Below are positions 50,001 to 61,244 of a DNA stretch of 64,000 nt, piece by piece. Origin of the DNA: Alnus glutinosa. Lineage: Eukaryota; Streptophyta; Magnoliopsida; Fagales; Betulaceae. The DNA is taken from NCBI RefSeq assembly GCF_958979055.1, contig NC_084889.1, positions 32,739,261 to 32,803,260 of the forward strand. The letters are read 5' to 3'. Both the position numbers and the translations under genes were made by a program. How positions within the stretch are numbered: position 1 is the stretch's first letter; every line of letters starts with the position of its first letter. The notes beneath the pieces are model-generated. The model had not been told where the DNA came from and did not search any database. It saw nothing but the letters and a program-made list of their open reading frames with translations.

Positions 50001-53000
50001 TTTGTTTATTTCTGCATAGTGATGTTGACGTAAAGTAGAGTCTTTAAGAATTTAAAAATGCTCTTGTTATGGCTTTGGAGATTGAAATATATCTCCATAC
50101 AGAAAATAAAAGTCGGTGATTTACTGACTTTGGTACTTGTGTGGATTGCATAAGGGAAAGCATACCAACAAGACCATTAGAGGTGCCAAAGAGAGCCTTT
50201 TAAAATTCTTGAGATCATGTACATTGAAATATGTTAACCTTTCCATACTCATTGCCTAAATGGTCAGAGATATTTTTATCTCTTTCAGTGATGACCATAT
50301 AAAGTTTATGTATGTCTAGAGTCTAAATATTAAAGCTGGGGTATTGAATGCTTTCAATATCTATAAGGAAGAAGAAGAGAAACAATATGAAGATCATAAG
50401 ATCTAATATAGGCATAGAGTATTAAGGTAGGTACACACAAAGGGAAATGATTAGTAATACTAATCTGCTATTACCCTTATAGAGTAAAGCTTTGAAGACC
50501 ATTGTGTATATGTTAAACAGTATTCTATCTAAGGTTGTCCATAAGACACCTTTTAAAGTATGAAATAGATGGAAGCTTAGTTTAAATTATTTACACATAT
50601 GGGGTTGCCTTGCTAAAGAGAGGATTTATAATCCTCGCCTAAGGAAATTAGATTCAAGGACAATCAGCGGATCTTTTATAAGCTATCTAGTAAACTTTAA
50701 AGGGTTTTAATGTTTTATTATCCTTCATATAAGCCTAGAGTTGTTGATTGTAAAATTTCTAGAGGATACGAAACCTAGTGGAAGTGCTCATTCACATAAA
50801 TTGGAATTTGAGGAAGCACTAGAGTTGGCCAAATCTCCTCCTCATAGAGGATGATTGATTGTATTCAGGAAAATCAGATTGATTATCCTGAGCCACAATC
50901 ACTTCTAGAACAACCAACTCATACAGAACAGGTTCAAAATCTATTCTCCCATTGCAAAATGCAGAGGAAGTAGAATTAAGAAAAATCCTATAGAATAAGG
51001 CCTCGTTTGGTTTGCGGATTAGACCCATGGAAAGGAATAGCTATTCCTACGGAATAGCTATTCTTTTGTTTGGTTGTATATTATTTAAGGGAATAGTTAT
51101 TCCCACGGAATAGCTATTCCCTTACGAAGAGGAATAAGTATTCCACTCAAAAAGGAGTGGAATACCTATTCCTTTCCTATGAGAATAAATTAAATTCGTC
51201 TTTTGCCCAAAAACCCCAACCTTCTCAACACCCAAGTCTCTTATCCCCCTCTCTCTCTCTGTTTCTCAACTCATGGTGTGTTTTGATACGAAATTTTGAC
51301 AATAAAATATAATTCTGATTCTACTTTTTTCATAAATAAATCATATTTTATTCAACTTTTTAAAAAACAAATTATATTTTATTCAACTTTTTATAAACAA
51401 ATCATATTTTATTCAATTTTTTCTAAAAAGTCAAATTTCAAAATTTGCAAACAAAATAAGAATTTAATTCTGATTTCAAAAATTCATCACTCAAGTGCAC
51501 CATCAATATCTTTCTCCATCTCTGCAATTATATTCTCATCCCCCTCTCTCTGTTTCTTAACCCAACTTAATTTGTTGTGGGGTAGTCTTTCTTTTTTTTT
51601 TTTTTTTTTTTTCTTTTTTTTTCCTCCTCCTATGATTTAGCCTACAGAATGCACTTAGACGTAGCAAAACGAGTACCTCTTAATATCGGGGGGACTCCAA
51701 TTGCCTTGCGGAGGTTTGAGAAAAACTTTGTAAGCAAAGAACGAATGCTTGTTACTGAAAAACAAATAAAAAATAATAAAATAAAAAGGGCTTTGTAGAT
51801 GATTTATTTTTTTATGATGATTATTTTTTTTTTTTCTCTTATAAATCATTTTACTTTGTAAGCAAATAATGAATGTTTGTTGCTGGAAAACAAATAAAAA
51901 AGAATAAAATAAAAAGGTCTTTGCAGATGATCTATTTTTTTATTTTTTTATGATGGTGATATGATGATTATGTGTGTGTGTGTGTGTTTTTTTTTTTTTT
52001 TTCCTTATAAATCATTTTGTAGCGTAATTGTATATGAAAAAAAAAAAACAAAAAAAACAAAAAAGGTCATAGTATGATTGTTTATGTTTCTTAAATAAAG
52101 AAAAAAAAAATGTCCTCAAGAATATAAATTATATTTGTATTATAAGGGTATTTTAGAAAATTTGATTATAATATGATTTCATTCACCAATGTATTGCATT
52201 GTACCAAACAAAAGAATACATATGCAATGTTCTATTCCACCGTTACAACCAAACAAAAGAATAGGAATAGTTATTCCATTCCACCACCATCTATTCCCAT
52301 GAATAGTTATTCCTTTTCCTAATGGAATAGACATTCTGCAAACCAAACGAGGCCTAAGTAGATTAACAATTCTTAGTGATTATGTTGTATATCTCCCAGA
52401 GTCTGATGTTGACGTTGGACATAAAGATGATCCAAATTTGTTTTCACATGCTATGAATGGAGAAAACTCCTCATTGAGATTCAGTGCCATGAAGTGAGAG
52501 TTAAGTCCATGGCTGAAGGGTCGAGCTAGACTCGTAGCCAATGGTTTTACTCATAAGGAAGGCATTGATTATCGTGAAACATTCTCTCCAGTGTCTAAGG
52601 ATGGTTCATCAAGATGATCATAGCATTAGTAGCTTATTTTTGATCCAGAGCTACATCAAGTGGATGCGAAAACAACTTTTCTGAATAGGGATCTTAAGGA
52701 CGAGGTTTACATGAAACAATCAAAAGGTTTTATAAATAACAGTCAGAAAGCTTGCAAATTAAAGAATTCTATTTATGGGCTGTGATAGATCTCTCAATGG
52801 TAAGATACTTTTTACAAGGTTATTGTTTATAGAAAACCTTGTTGATTAGTATATATACCTTAAGGTCAGTGGGAGTACAGTAATCTTTCTAGTCCTATAT
52901 TTGCAAGTGGTAATTTAGGTTTGCTACATAAAGTTCACAAAACTTTGAAATGAAGGATTTGGGTGAAACCTCTTATGTCTTTTGACATAGAGATTCACAG

Positions 53001-54099
53001 AGACATAAAGAATATTAACATTGTCTCGGAAGGCCTACATTGAAAAAAGTTTTGGAAAAAATTTAGAATGAAGGATTTACACCTTCAGTAGCAATTAAGA
53101 GGGACTAATTAAATACAGATTAATGTCCCAAAAGGTATTGGAATAAGGGCAGATGAAAAGTTTTAAGCGTCTGCATTATACATAACCATATGACTGACAA
53201 TAAGTATATTGAGTCAATAAAGTGCTGCAAATAAAGCCTTGCGGTATATGCAAGGAACCAAGAAGAACAACTTAACCTAAGGATACACTTTCCGTTTGAA
53301 GGTAGTTAGTTGTTTAGATTTGAGTTTGCTGATTGTGTAGATAGTAGAAAGTCTACTCTAAGGTATATATCTTTTTATTGAAGGATAGATCCTAGAGATG
53401 CAGTTTGCAGACTATAGTTGCTACGTCTACCAAGAAAGCTAAAAGTCTAGCGTGCTATGAATTTGGTACACAGGCATGATGGTTGAGACATTTGTTGAAA
53501 GTCTCAATCTTGTCGATTTTACAGTTAGACCATAAAGATATTCTGCGGTAATTCTACTATAATCTTCTTTTATAAAGAATAAAGAGTAGAAGCAGAAGTA
53601 AATCGACATTAAGTATCTCAGTACGAGAGATAACATTAAGAGACATAAAGGGTCTATTGAGCATATAAGTACTGAATTAATGATTGCGGATCCCATGACT
53701 TAAAGTTTACCGGTAAAGAAAGAATAAAGTCATGCGGAATATATGAGACTCATTAATTCATTTTCGCTTGGTTTGTCTCTTTTTGGTCTATAGACATAAA
53801 GTTATTGTAATAAAGATTTTTTGTGCACATTTGTTATTTTATCCATGAGGATAAATAAAGTTGGACCCGAATGACTTATAGGAAGTTCATTCATAAAGCT
53901 TGATTATCCATAAGGTACTCATGTAAGGAGTGTTTTACATCGTGATACATGGAAGGGACGACCTAATTTTATAATGGTTTTACCGCCATGATTCGTGTGA
54001 AACATTTCTTAACTGAGTTGGAGGATTCCATAAAAGATTGGCCAAAACTAAAGAACCTAATACCATATGGTCATGTGTTATAAAGTCCAAGTGGGAGAA
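47035..54099 (+). mobile_element. Ty1-copia internal region, decayed coding sequence
   Basis: A primer-binding site TGGTATCAGAGCC, complementary to initiator Met-tRNA, starts at 47038. The polypurine tract AAGTGGGAGAA ends just before the 3' LTR. Homology fragments appear in copia order, integrase before reverse transcriptase. Integrase-core-like ISFSDDHIKFMYV lies near 50280, LNYLHIWGCLAKERIYNPRL and KLDSRTISGSF near 50590-50680. The RT lead-in [20 protein letters not shown] and FSPVSK lies near 52525-52600, and EVYMKQSKGF plus KLKNSIYGL near 52700-52780. Stops and frameshifts are everywhere, so it encodes no functional protein. A Harbinger-like transposon interrupts it at 50999-52354. Movement of such a copy would have needed proteins supplied in trans. 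Confidence 0.9.
50999..52354. mobile_element. PIF/Harbinger-like element nested in the copia element
   Basis: A 1356-bp element bounded by GGCCTCGTTTGGTTTGC and the exact inverted copy GCAAACCAAACGAGGCC, with a TAA target duplication on both sides (50996-50998, 52355-52357). The subterminal ends also pair (GGAATAGCTATTCC-type words on both sides). No transposase frame. Inside, a ~125-bp unit with ACTTTGTAAGCAAA and AACAAATAAAAAA is tandemly duplicated (about 51725 and 51855), and a ~35-bp ATTTTATTCAACTTTTT unit repeats three times near 51345-51420. Target length and TIR sequence fit PIF/Harbinger, non-autonomous. Confidence 0.8.
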
Positions 54100-54579
54100 T
54101 GTAATATATTATTCCTTTTTGGTTGTGGCCTTTATATCACATTTACGGTATTTACTATGTTTATTATTTTTTCAATAAACATATACGGCATTATGGATAT
54201 TTCCATTAATTTAGATTACCGTAAATATGGAATCGGTATTATGGTTATTTCTATTAATTTAGATTACCGTAAATATGGAATCGGTTAATTGATTTTAAAA
54301 TAAATTAACGATATTGTTTCCTTGATGGAAGGAAACAAATACGGTGTTTACCATTTTGAGGGTCCCTAACCTAGCCTATAAATAGAGTGCCTGTGTACAC
54401 CATCAGTACAGCCATCAAGCAATAGGCATAGGTTAGAAGATCCCTCAAATAATCTTTCTTGTTCTTCAGATGGATCGTGGAGACGCTTGAGCAAACATGG
54501 CTAGAGGTAAGCCTGAATCCTGTTTATTCGTTTTCCGCTGCGCATGTTAGATTAAATAATATGTTGATTATTTCTAACA
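54100..54579 (+). repeat. 3' LTR of the Ty1-copia retrotransposon
   Basis: A 480-bp copy of the 5' LTR with the same start, end, TATA and internal repeat. It is followed by TTTTT, which with the TTTTT before the 5' LTR makes a plausible 5-bp target duplication. By eye the two LTRs are identical over their whole length. Confidence 0.95.
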
Positions 54580-54779
54580 TTTTTGTTATTGAGGGGAGAT
54601 TGACGATGTTTGATAGTTTAAGAGGGACATTGACACGATTGATAATTTGGGGGCACATTAACAATTAAGCGGTAGTTTAAGAAGAGTATGTGTACTTTTT
54701 TTTTTTTTTTTTTTATTCCGCAAGAAGGCAAGAATGTTCTTCAATTTTTTTTAATAAAAAAAAATAAAAGTTCTTATAA

Positions 54780-54817
<38 letters not shown>

Positions 54818-55059
54818 GCCGTGAGCCTGGAGCTCTTAATTCCTTGATCGACGAGGAATGAATTCTGAATGCTTTTCGTGGCTTGTAAAATGCTTGGAAT
54901 TGGCACAAAATTAATACGAAAGTTAGAAGAATGGTGCAAGCAAAAGGTCTGGTTACCCACAAACGGCCATGGGTCTGGTGAAGAGTGAAGACCCACGACA
55001 GTGGCAGTGGGTCTGTTACTATTTTTTTTTTTAATATATATATTAAGGCTATTTTTATT
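54580..55059. other. Intergenic between copia element and retroposon copy 3
   Basis: AT-rich with long T runs (about 54697-54714 and 54780-54804). The minus-strand frames over it are homopolymer artefacts. A short less AT-rich stretch at 54815-55015 matches nothing I recognise. Confidence 0.5.
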
Positions 55060-55800
55060 TTTTATTTTTGAACAAAGCAAATATTACTTCTTGCATTACT
55101 AAAAAAAAAGGCCCGAGGGCACGTACATCACAGTCGGTAGAAGTACAAACACTCTACACAACTAGATAAATTGATTTGGGTGTTGCCTACAAATACACAA
55201 ATATTATAATAGCTGGCATTTTGAGCCCCTCTCAGACATTGAGCTCCACTACTAAATATGAAAGTGCTAATCCGAGCAAATAAGCCCTAAAAACATAACC
55301 ATAATATAAGTAAAACCTATAGACAGACTTTGACAATACAAGAAATATAAAACACAAATGCAACAGGAAAACTAAAACAAAGATCCGGCCAAAAAAAGGG
55401 ACTGTTTTGCCACTGGTGACTGCTCGTGGAGAACACGTGCCAGCTCAGTGACCTCCCCGCAGTAGGCAACCACTGTAGAAGACGGCAAACACCACCAAGG
55501 AGAGCGTGTCAAGAGAGAATCGATGGATTGAAATAGATCTGGCTTCATAAGATAAAAAGGACGAATCAACGAACGGTCAGAGATTGCCGAATACACGACC
55601 GAAAAAACATTTTCAGTGGCCGTCTCATGTTGTCTTTCTACCAAGGGAAAGACAAAAAAAAACAAGAAATAAGCACAAATACAAACCTCTACCGGATCAA
55701 ATTCGGGAGGACCAAAAACTTCAAAGCCATAAAAGTTTGGAGAACAAAAGAAACCAACCCATAAGGGTTGGCTTAAAGGCCCACTACACACAGAACACCC
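55060..55800 (-). mobile_element. GC-rich retroposon family, copy 3 (shorter, diverged)
   Basis: On the minus strand the right part reads TTTGATCCGGTAGAGG-type words that correspond to GTTGATCCGGTGGGGG in copy 2. The middle holds a block GC-richer than its flanks, and the left part has GAGAGGGGCTCAAAATGCC, the counterpart of AGAGAGGCTCAAATG in copy 1. It ends in a T-rich tract at 55050-55070. It lacks the long HAPxS frame of the other two and seems internally deleted. No clear target duplication. Confidence 0.5.
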
Positions 55801-55813
55801 TTTAAAAATGATG

Positions 55814-55922
55814 GGGATATCTCAAGGGGTAGTTTAATTGGTTGGAGATCACGCCTCATGAAGCGGAGTTCACTATTTCGAATCCCTCCTCTTCCTCTTG
55901 TGTGGACATGTAAAAAAAAAAA
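55814..55922 (+). mobile_element. tRNA-derived SINE, copy 2
   Basis: Plus-strand copy of the SINE family at 46.0 kb. It has CAAGGGGTAGTTTAATTGG (A-box region), CGCCTCATGAAGCGGAGTTC, the B-box part TTTCGAATCCCTCC, then CTTGTGTGGACATGTAAAAA. It lies just before the first exon of the Elongin-B-like gene. Confidence 0.75.
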
Positions 55923-55984
55923 ATATATATATATATAGGGACAGGGGACCTATTATTAATTAATTATCAAAATTAGAAATTGTT

Positions 55985-56113
55985 ATCTTACCTCTGTTAC
56001 ACATAATTTCGCTACTCCTTCAGGCTCCAGTCACTAACCCGTCGACGCCGTACCAGTCTAAGCGTGGTCCCCATTCTCCCGCTCTGGCGCTCTCCTTCTC
56101 CAATCAGTCCCAG
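55985..56113 (+). other. Non-coding first exon of the Elongin-B-like gene (inferred)
   Basis: A C-rich, non-repetitive stretch ends in CCCAG followed by a donor GTAACTCTC and a CT-rich run. The next good acceptor in phase with a coding exon is at 59396, immediately before the start ATG. This is the usual arrangement for a plant gene with a 5' UTR intron. The exon start is approximate. Confidence 0.5.
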
Positions 56114-59100
56114 GTAACTCTCTTTCTCTTTCTCTCTCTTTCTCTCTTGTCGATCTCGATCTATTGCGAATCACATGGTGGCTGTGGTGGTTTCACGGTG
56201 GAGGTTGTGTTGCGGTGGGCAAGAAGGTGGTTTTGATGGGGGATTTCTTAGCTTGGCTGTGGTTTTAGCGGGTGGCTAGGGTGAAGCAAAGAAGATGGGT
56301 TTTGAGGGTAAGTCGCTTTGATCGCCGGTGGTGGATGTGTGAGGTGGATAGCAACGGAGGTGCTTGTGCTTGTGCTTGAGCATGAGCTCGCCAATGAAAC
56401 CCCCAATAACTCTATTTTGTTATCTACCTAATCGAGTATTGGTTTTTGAAGGCTTTAGGGTTTAATTGAACCCTAAAGCCCTTTAAACCACAAAATGAGT
56501 ATGTTTAAAGGGTGTTCTGTGAGAGAGGAATGTTAGGCCAAACCCCCATCAAAGTAGCTTGAAGCTTTGTGGTTTTGTTTGATTTCTTACCATGAGCTCA
56601 GCTTGAAGCGGACTCATTGTGTTGTAATTTTGTCCTTCGGTAATGTTGGTGCACTACCATTGCAGAAAAGGTTTTTGGTTTTAAAGTGACATTTTGTAGG
56701 GTTCGTAGGGGTCAGGTGTAAGCACATTCTGAAAGATATGGTCATCGTTTGTTACACGCATCTCCCACTTTTACTAGGCTGTTGTTTTCGAAAACTCTAG
56801 GAAGCATTTAGCTTATGGGCACCATGATGTGGCAGCATGATAACAGTATAGTGCTTAGATGATATCTGACAGGGTGAGTAGGGAAGGCGTTTCATGTCTA
56901 AATGTCAAGCACCTTTAGACAAACCAAAAGAGAAATCTTCGGTTATAATTATGGGGAACTTCACTAGATTTGGCTTAGGTGTTCAGATTTAATTTCAGTT
57001 TTTTCAACTTGGAATTAAATCTAGACTGTTGAAAAAACTACATAAGTAGATCTTATAATTTCTTTTACAGCACCTAAGCTAAATCCAACTTCGCTAATTT
57101 GTTAAGCTTTTAGAACAAGACTACCAGAAACCTCAAAGAAAAATGTGTGAACAAACTTTGCATTTTGACATAAAATTCGGGTATTTAAATACATATAATT
57201 TGCCTTTGTTATATGTTCTTTACCAAGAATGAAAATACTTTCTGCATGGGGAATTTTGTACTGTCATTATTAGCAAGAAGACCATGGTGTTTGAGATAGA
57301 TATACTCGATACATTGAAAAAAAATGAGGCATCTCAACCTTGTGATTTTATTGATCCATTACAGTTTTATTGCTATGCAATCTTTATATTTATCATTGTC
57401 ATGTAAGTAGGTTGAGTCCCAAAAATCTATTAATAAAGGGAGGTATTGATTTGGCCTCTCCTGAAGTTCAGTGGTCTATCCCCTTCATAGCCAACTATGA
57501 AGTTTTATAGAGGAAAAATGAAGTCTAAGAAGTGTACTTAATAGAAAACATATCTTAATTCTAAGAATTGACCTCCGTATTCCTTGATCAAGAACCATAT
57601 TAATTCTAGGAAAAACTTTGAGCTTGGCTGTTGATAATTATTTGTAGCTTGATTTTTTGAAGCTTTTAGTGTAATATTGTAAAATGAGGAATATCAGCTA
57701 TGATGAGAATCTCCAGGGCTGGAACTTGGAGCCTTTAGATTGTATCTTCTTGAATTGTTTCTCAAAGAAAATCTTATATTTTTAAGGGTGAGATAATTGT
57801 TGAAGGAATATTTAAGAGTATTTTCAAGTTTTAATTTTTTTTTAATAAAAAAATTAATGCCTTGACTTATTTCGACTTGCTCCAGGTTTTACTCAACATC
57901 AAAAATAAGTGTCACAAGTGGGTGTAGAGCTTTATTTAGTGCACAGTCAATATGGTATGTGCATTGCTAATTTATTTCCACTGGAATCATTGTTGCACTG
58001 CAGATTTTAATAAATACGTTACATGATAAATGTTGTTCTTTATTTACTATAAGCCAGTAATGGTTATAAAAATGCATTAATAGCTAATTATTGATACATA
58101 TGTTTTATTGTGAATTGGGATGTAAGAAGGAAGTGATTACTTGATGTAATTGTCATCTAAGAGGAGCAACTTTTAGCAATTCTGTTTGTTTCATTATAAA
58201 AGCATATAAATGAATCCCGACGATGATTGGAAGTGTGTGCCTTTTGCTTGCAACTTCCATACATTTTAACTAGATTGTACTCAATTAAAACTTTTAGTAT
58301 CAGACATGTTCTTATGTTTGTGCAAATAAACTTGATATACGCGTTCAAAGTTGCTGCAAATGATGACACAACCACACAATTTATTCAGTTTAATAACTTT
58401 TGCCAACCACGAAGTGGAACAGTGGCATTTTGAAATTTATTTGAAGGAAACAATGGTTAGAAGAGCAAGCATGAGAATTACTACTTTCAGGACAGGCAAT
58501 TATATTGAAATAGTCGTTCTAAAGATGCAATGAGGAAGTGGTTGCCATCTGTAAATGATTACTGTGAGGATCAGAGCTCTTATAATAGAGGAAGCCTAGA
58601 GTTTAGATAGTTCTAGGGTCATAATAAGTGGAAAACAGAACGTTAAGGGAGACATTGTTACAGGGGCATATTGATGGCTAAAAAACCTCCAATTTCAGCT
58701 TCAAGTTTTAATGTTAAGAAGTTACATAGTGGGCAAGGACCCTCGTATTGGAGGACAGCGAATTTTTTAGATCTTGTTAATTTTTGCAGATTGTAAATGC
58801 CTTTAGGGTGATTGTCTCGTACAAGGGCTTTCCCTTTCTATCAATAAATTTATTGTTCATAAAAAAATTATCTTCCAATTATATCCATATATGGAGATTC
58901 ATTTGTATCTTCTTTGTTATTACATTTTTGTCGCATTTCATTCTCCTCTTCAAAAGGAGATCATAACAATTATATGACCTTTTTGATAAGTGACAATTAT
59001 ATGACCTTGATATGTAAACTGTTGATGTCAGGTTAGACATGTAATTAAAGAAAATAAATTAAAATATTTTTGTCATGGTCATGATTATTATCTTTTTGTT

Positions 59101-59396
59101 TCATTGAATTCCATTGGTCGAGAAATAATTATTACAATTTATTACTTAAAGCGTTAATGTTAGATTAGGTATCTCATCAAGAAAATGAATTCAAATGTAA
59201 AAGCATTGAAGGCATATAGATCTTGCTTTGGAGGAGTACCAGATTAAAGTAGATAATAATCTAACTGCTTCTTTTGTTTTATCCAATCATTCTAGCAACT
59301 CTGGCTATTGTTAGAGTTCTACTTCTTAGAGTCTAAAAGAATAAAAGGTCCTACTCTTGGAACTCTGTGACGATTTACACTGTAAATCTTGTGCAG
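56114..59396. other. Long 5' UTR intron of the Elongin-B-like gene
   Basis: About 3.3 kb with no recognisable protein domain. The left 300 bp (56150-56400) is GC-rich and G/T-biased, typical of the start of a leader intron; the rest is AT-rich. Short frames near 58.2-58.5 and 58.8 kb are not supported by any homology I recognise. No RNA gene seen. Confidence 0.45.
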
Positions 59397-59399
59397 GCT

Positions 59400-60790
59400 A
59401 TGTATATCCGTGTTAAGCGTAGTAAGACAACTTACTTTATACGGTGTGATCCAACTGAAACAATTCTGGGCATAAAGGAGAAATTGCATGTCCTCGCTGA
59501 TCAACCAGTTAATAATCAGCGTTTGATCCTAGTTGGTACTGGGGAAATATTAGAGGATTCAAAGACATTGGCAGATCAGAAGGTATCATCCTGTCATTAC
59601 AGCTTATTGTTTGATTTACTTTTTCTCCTGCTTTGTATTTTAGAATTAGCGCTCAGAAGTGACTAAATTCTTTTCTGGTGAGAGCCCAAAATCTTCTTTT
59701 ACGACCATGGGAGCTTTAAAGATGTTGTGACATTGTTAATGTATTTTCAGGTTGAAAACGATGCAGTTGTAGCACTGACCTTGAGAAAAGGTGGTTTTCC
59801 TAAACCTTTTCTCTTACTTGGCTCTATGGCCCATTTTTATGCATCTCTTGTGCACTTACTGGCCTTTTTTTTTTTGGTGTATTTTGTAATTTTTGGTTGC
59901 AAGCCTGAGTTAAGTTTTATGTGTTTGGCTTCTATAATTTTCTCTTAGCTCTCTCCTAAGCTACTCTTTGTATTGAATGGTTAGAAGGTTGGATGATCTA
60001 TGTCTGAAAGGACCAGATTATATTACTGTTATCTTGAGCAGTAAATCGCACAGATTGATAATCAACTAGATTGTGATGCTAGTAGATAAACAAAGAACTG
60101 AGGTCTCAATTTTGTGAAACTTTAGTGAACACCTCTGATATATTGTGGGGATGCATGGGAAAAACATTCTTCTGTTGGATATTTTGTTAAAGATGTTTGG
60201 GGACCAATATTATCTTAACGCATATTATAGTTGTCATTATTGTCTTTATTATTATCATTGTCACGTCATTGTTATTTGCAATTTGGGCTTTTTGGTCACT
60301 TTTTAACCTTTCGCTGCTCCCCTATTGTAGATTTCTTGTTTCTTTCCATAGAAGAAATGATGGGTTTATCTTGAGTAAATGTCGTTTGGGTCAGTGACAA
60401 CTATGAATATCATTATACTTGGTCTACTCTAGAAGTAGAAGTCATTCCTGGTAGTTTTTGGAAGTTTCTGTTAGATTTCATGATTATGGGAAGAAATTAT
60501 CTTTAGAGTAATACAACTCGTTACACCAATTTCAGATCGGCTTACGTGTCGTGTTTTAAGTGGCTAACATTGAAAGACACTTTAGACACGTCATGTCAGC
60601 CGGTGTGAAATAGGTATGAAATTTAGCATTATTCTTATCTTAATCGTGTCTCACTCATGTACTTCCTTGAAACAAACTTTTGATAATCTTTCTTTTGTTG
60701 CCTCCAGATGATAACGAGTTTGAGGAGGTGAACATTGTACGGCCAAATGACTTCTACCAATCTCGTGATGGAGATGGTGGCAATTGGTAA
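59400..60790 (+). CDS. Elongin-B-like ubiquitin-fold protein (At5g57860 type)
   Basis: Three coding exons, 59400-59582, 59751-59790 and 60708-60790, with GT/AG junctions and closing phases, give 101 residues. Residues 1-75 are a ubiquitin-like fold: MYIRVKRSKTTYFIRCDPTE, then LGIKEKLHVL, NNQRLILVGTGEILED and VENDAVVALTLRK. The C-terminal tail DDNEFEEVNIVRPNDFYQSR then DGDGGNW has no Gly-Gly end, so it is not a conjugated modifier. It resembles animal Elongin B and, from memory, the plant protein At5g57860. In animals Elongin B pairs with Elongin C in transcription elongation and SOCS-type ubiquitin ligases. The plant role is not established as far as I know. The ATG sits three bases after the splice acceptor of a long leader intron. 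Confidence 0.88.
60504..60640. mobile_element. Foldback MITE in the last intron of the Elongin-B-like gene
   Basis: The left arm has AGTAATACAACTCGTTACAC, then GGCTTACGTGTCGTGTTTTA. The right arm, inverted, has AATAATGCTAAATTTCATAC, then GGCTGACATGACGTGTCTAA. The arms pair over ~60 bp with mismatches. A partial relative lies at about 775-905. It does not disturb the splice sites of the intron 59791-60707. Confidence 0.6.
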
Positions 60791-61244
60791 CAAGACTGAG
60801 ATGTTCCGGATGGATATAACCCCTGTCAAGGAAAGCTACCTTCTAATCAATTAATGGCATCTTGAATAGTCATTTGCTTCATGTCCATTGTCCAATAAAT
60901 ATACCTGTACTTGTCAATTCTCAAATGTTCTTCTCTTCAAGAAATGCACACCAAGTTTAGGAAAAGCTTTTTGGTTGCTGAGTTAAGGGGTCAGTTATTT
61001 AGGCTTCGGTATTTTGATAAAGTTTTTAGGAAAATGTGGTTTGGGTTTTAGTGCACTTTTAAAAAATAGCAATTTCAAAAGACAGTTAATGAAATTGTGA
61101 TTTGTAAAAATAAAATCTGTAAGAGTATGATACTTGCTGTGAGAAAATACTGTTCAGTTTTTAAAATCATCTTGCATGTTGCTAAAAAAAGTGGATTTTT
61201 TTTTTTTTTTTTAAAAAAACATTTTCAAATTATCATTTTTTTTT
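60791..61244 (+). other. 3' UTR of the Elongin-B-like gene, then repeat-like DNA
   Basis: The first ~130 bp after the stop are probable 3' UTR, with AATAAATA at about 60895 as a possible polyadenylation signal. From about 61010 the sequence (GGTTTGGGTTTTAGTGCAC, AATTTCAAAAGACAGTTAATG) resembles one arm of a decayed MITE. Confidence 0.45.
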
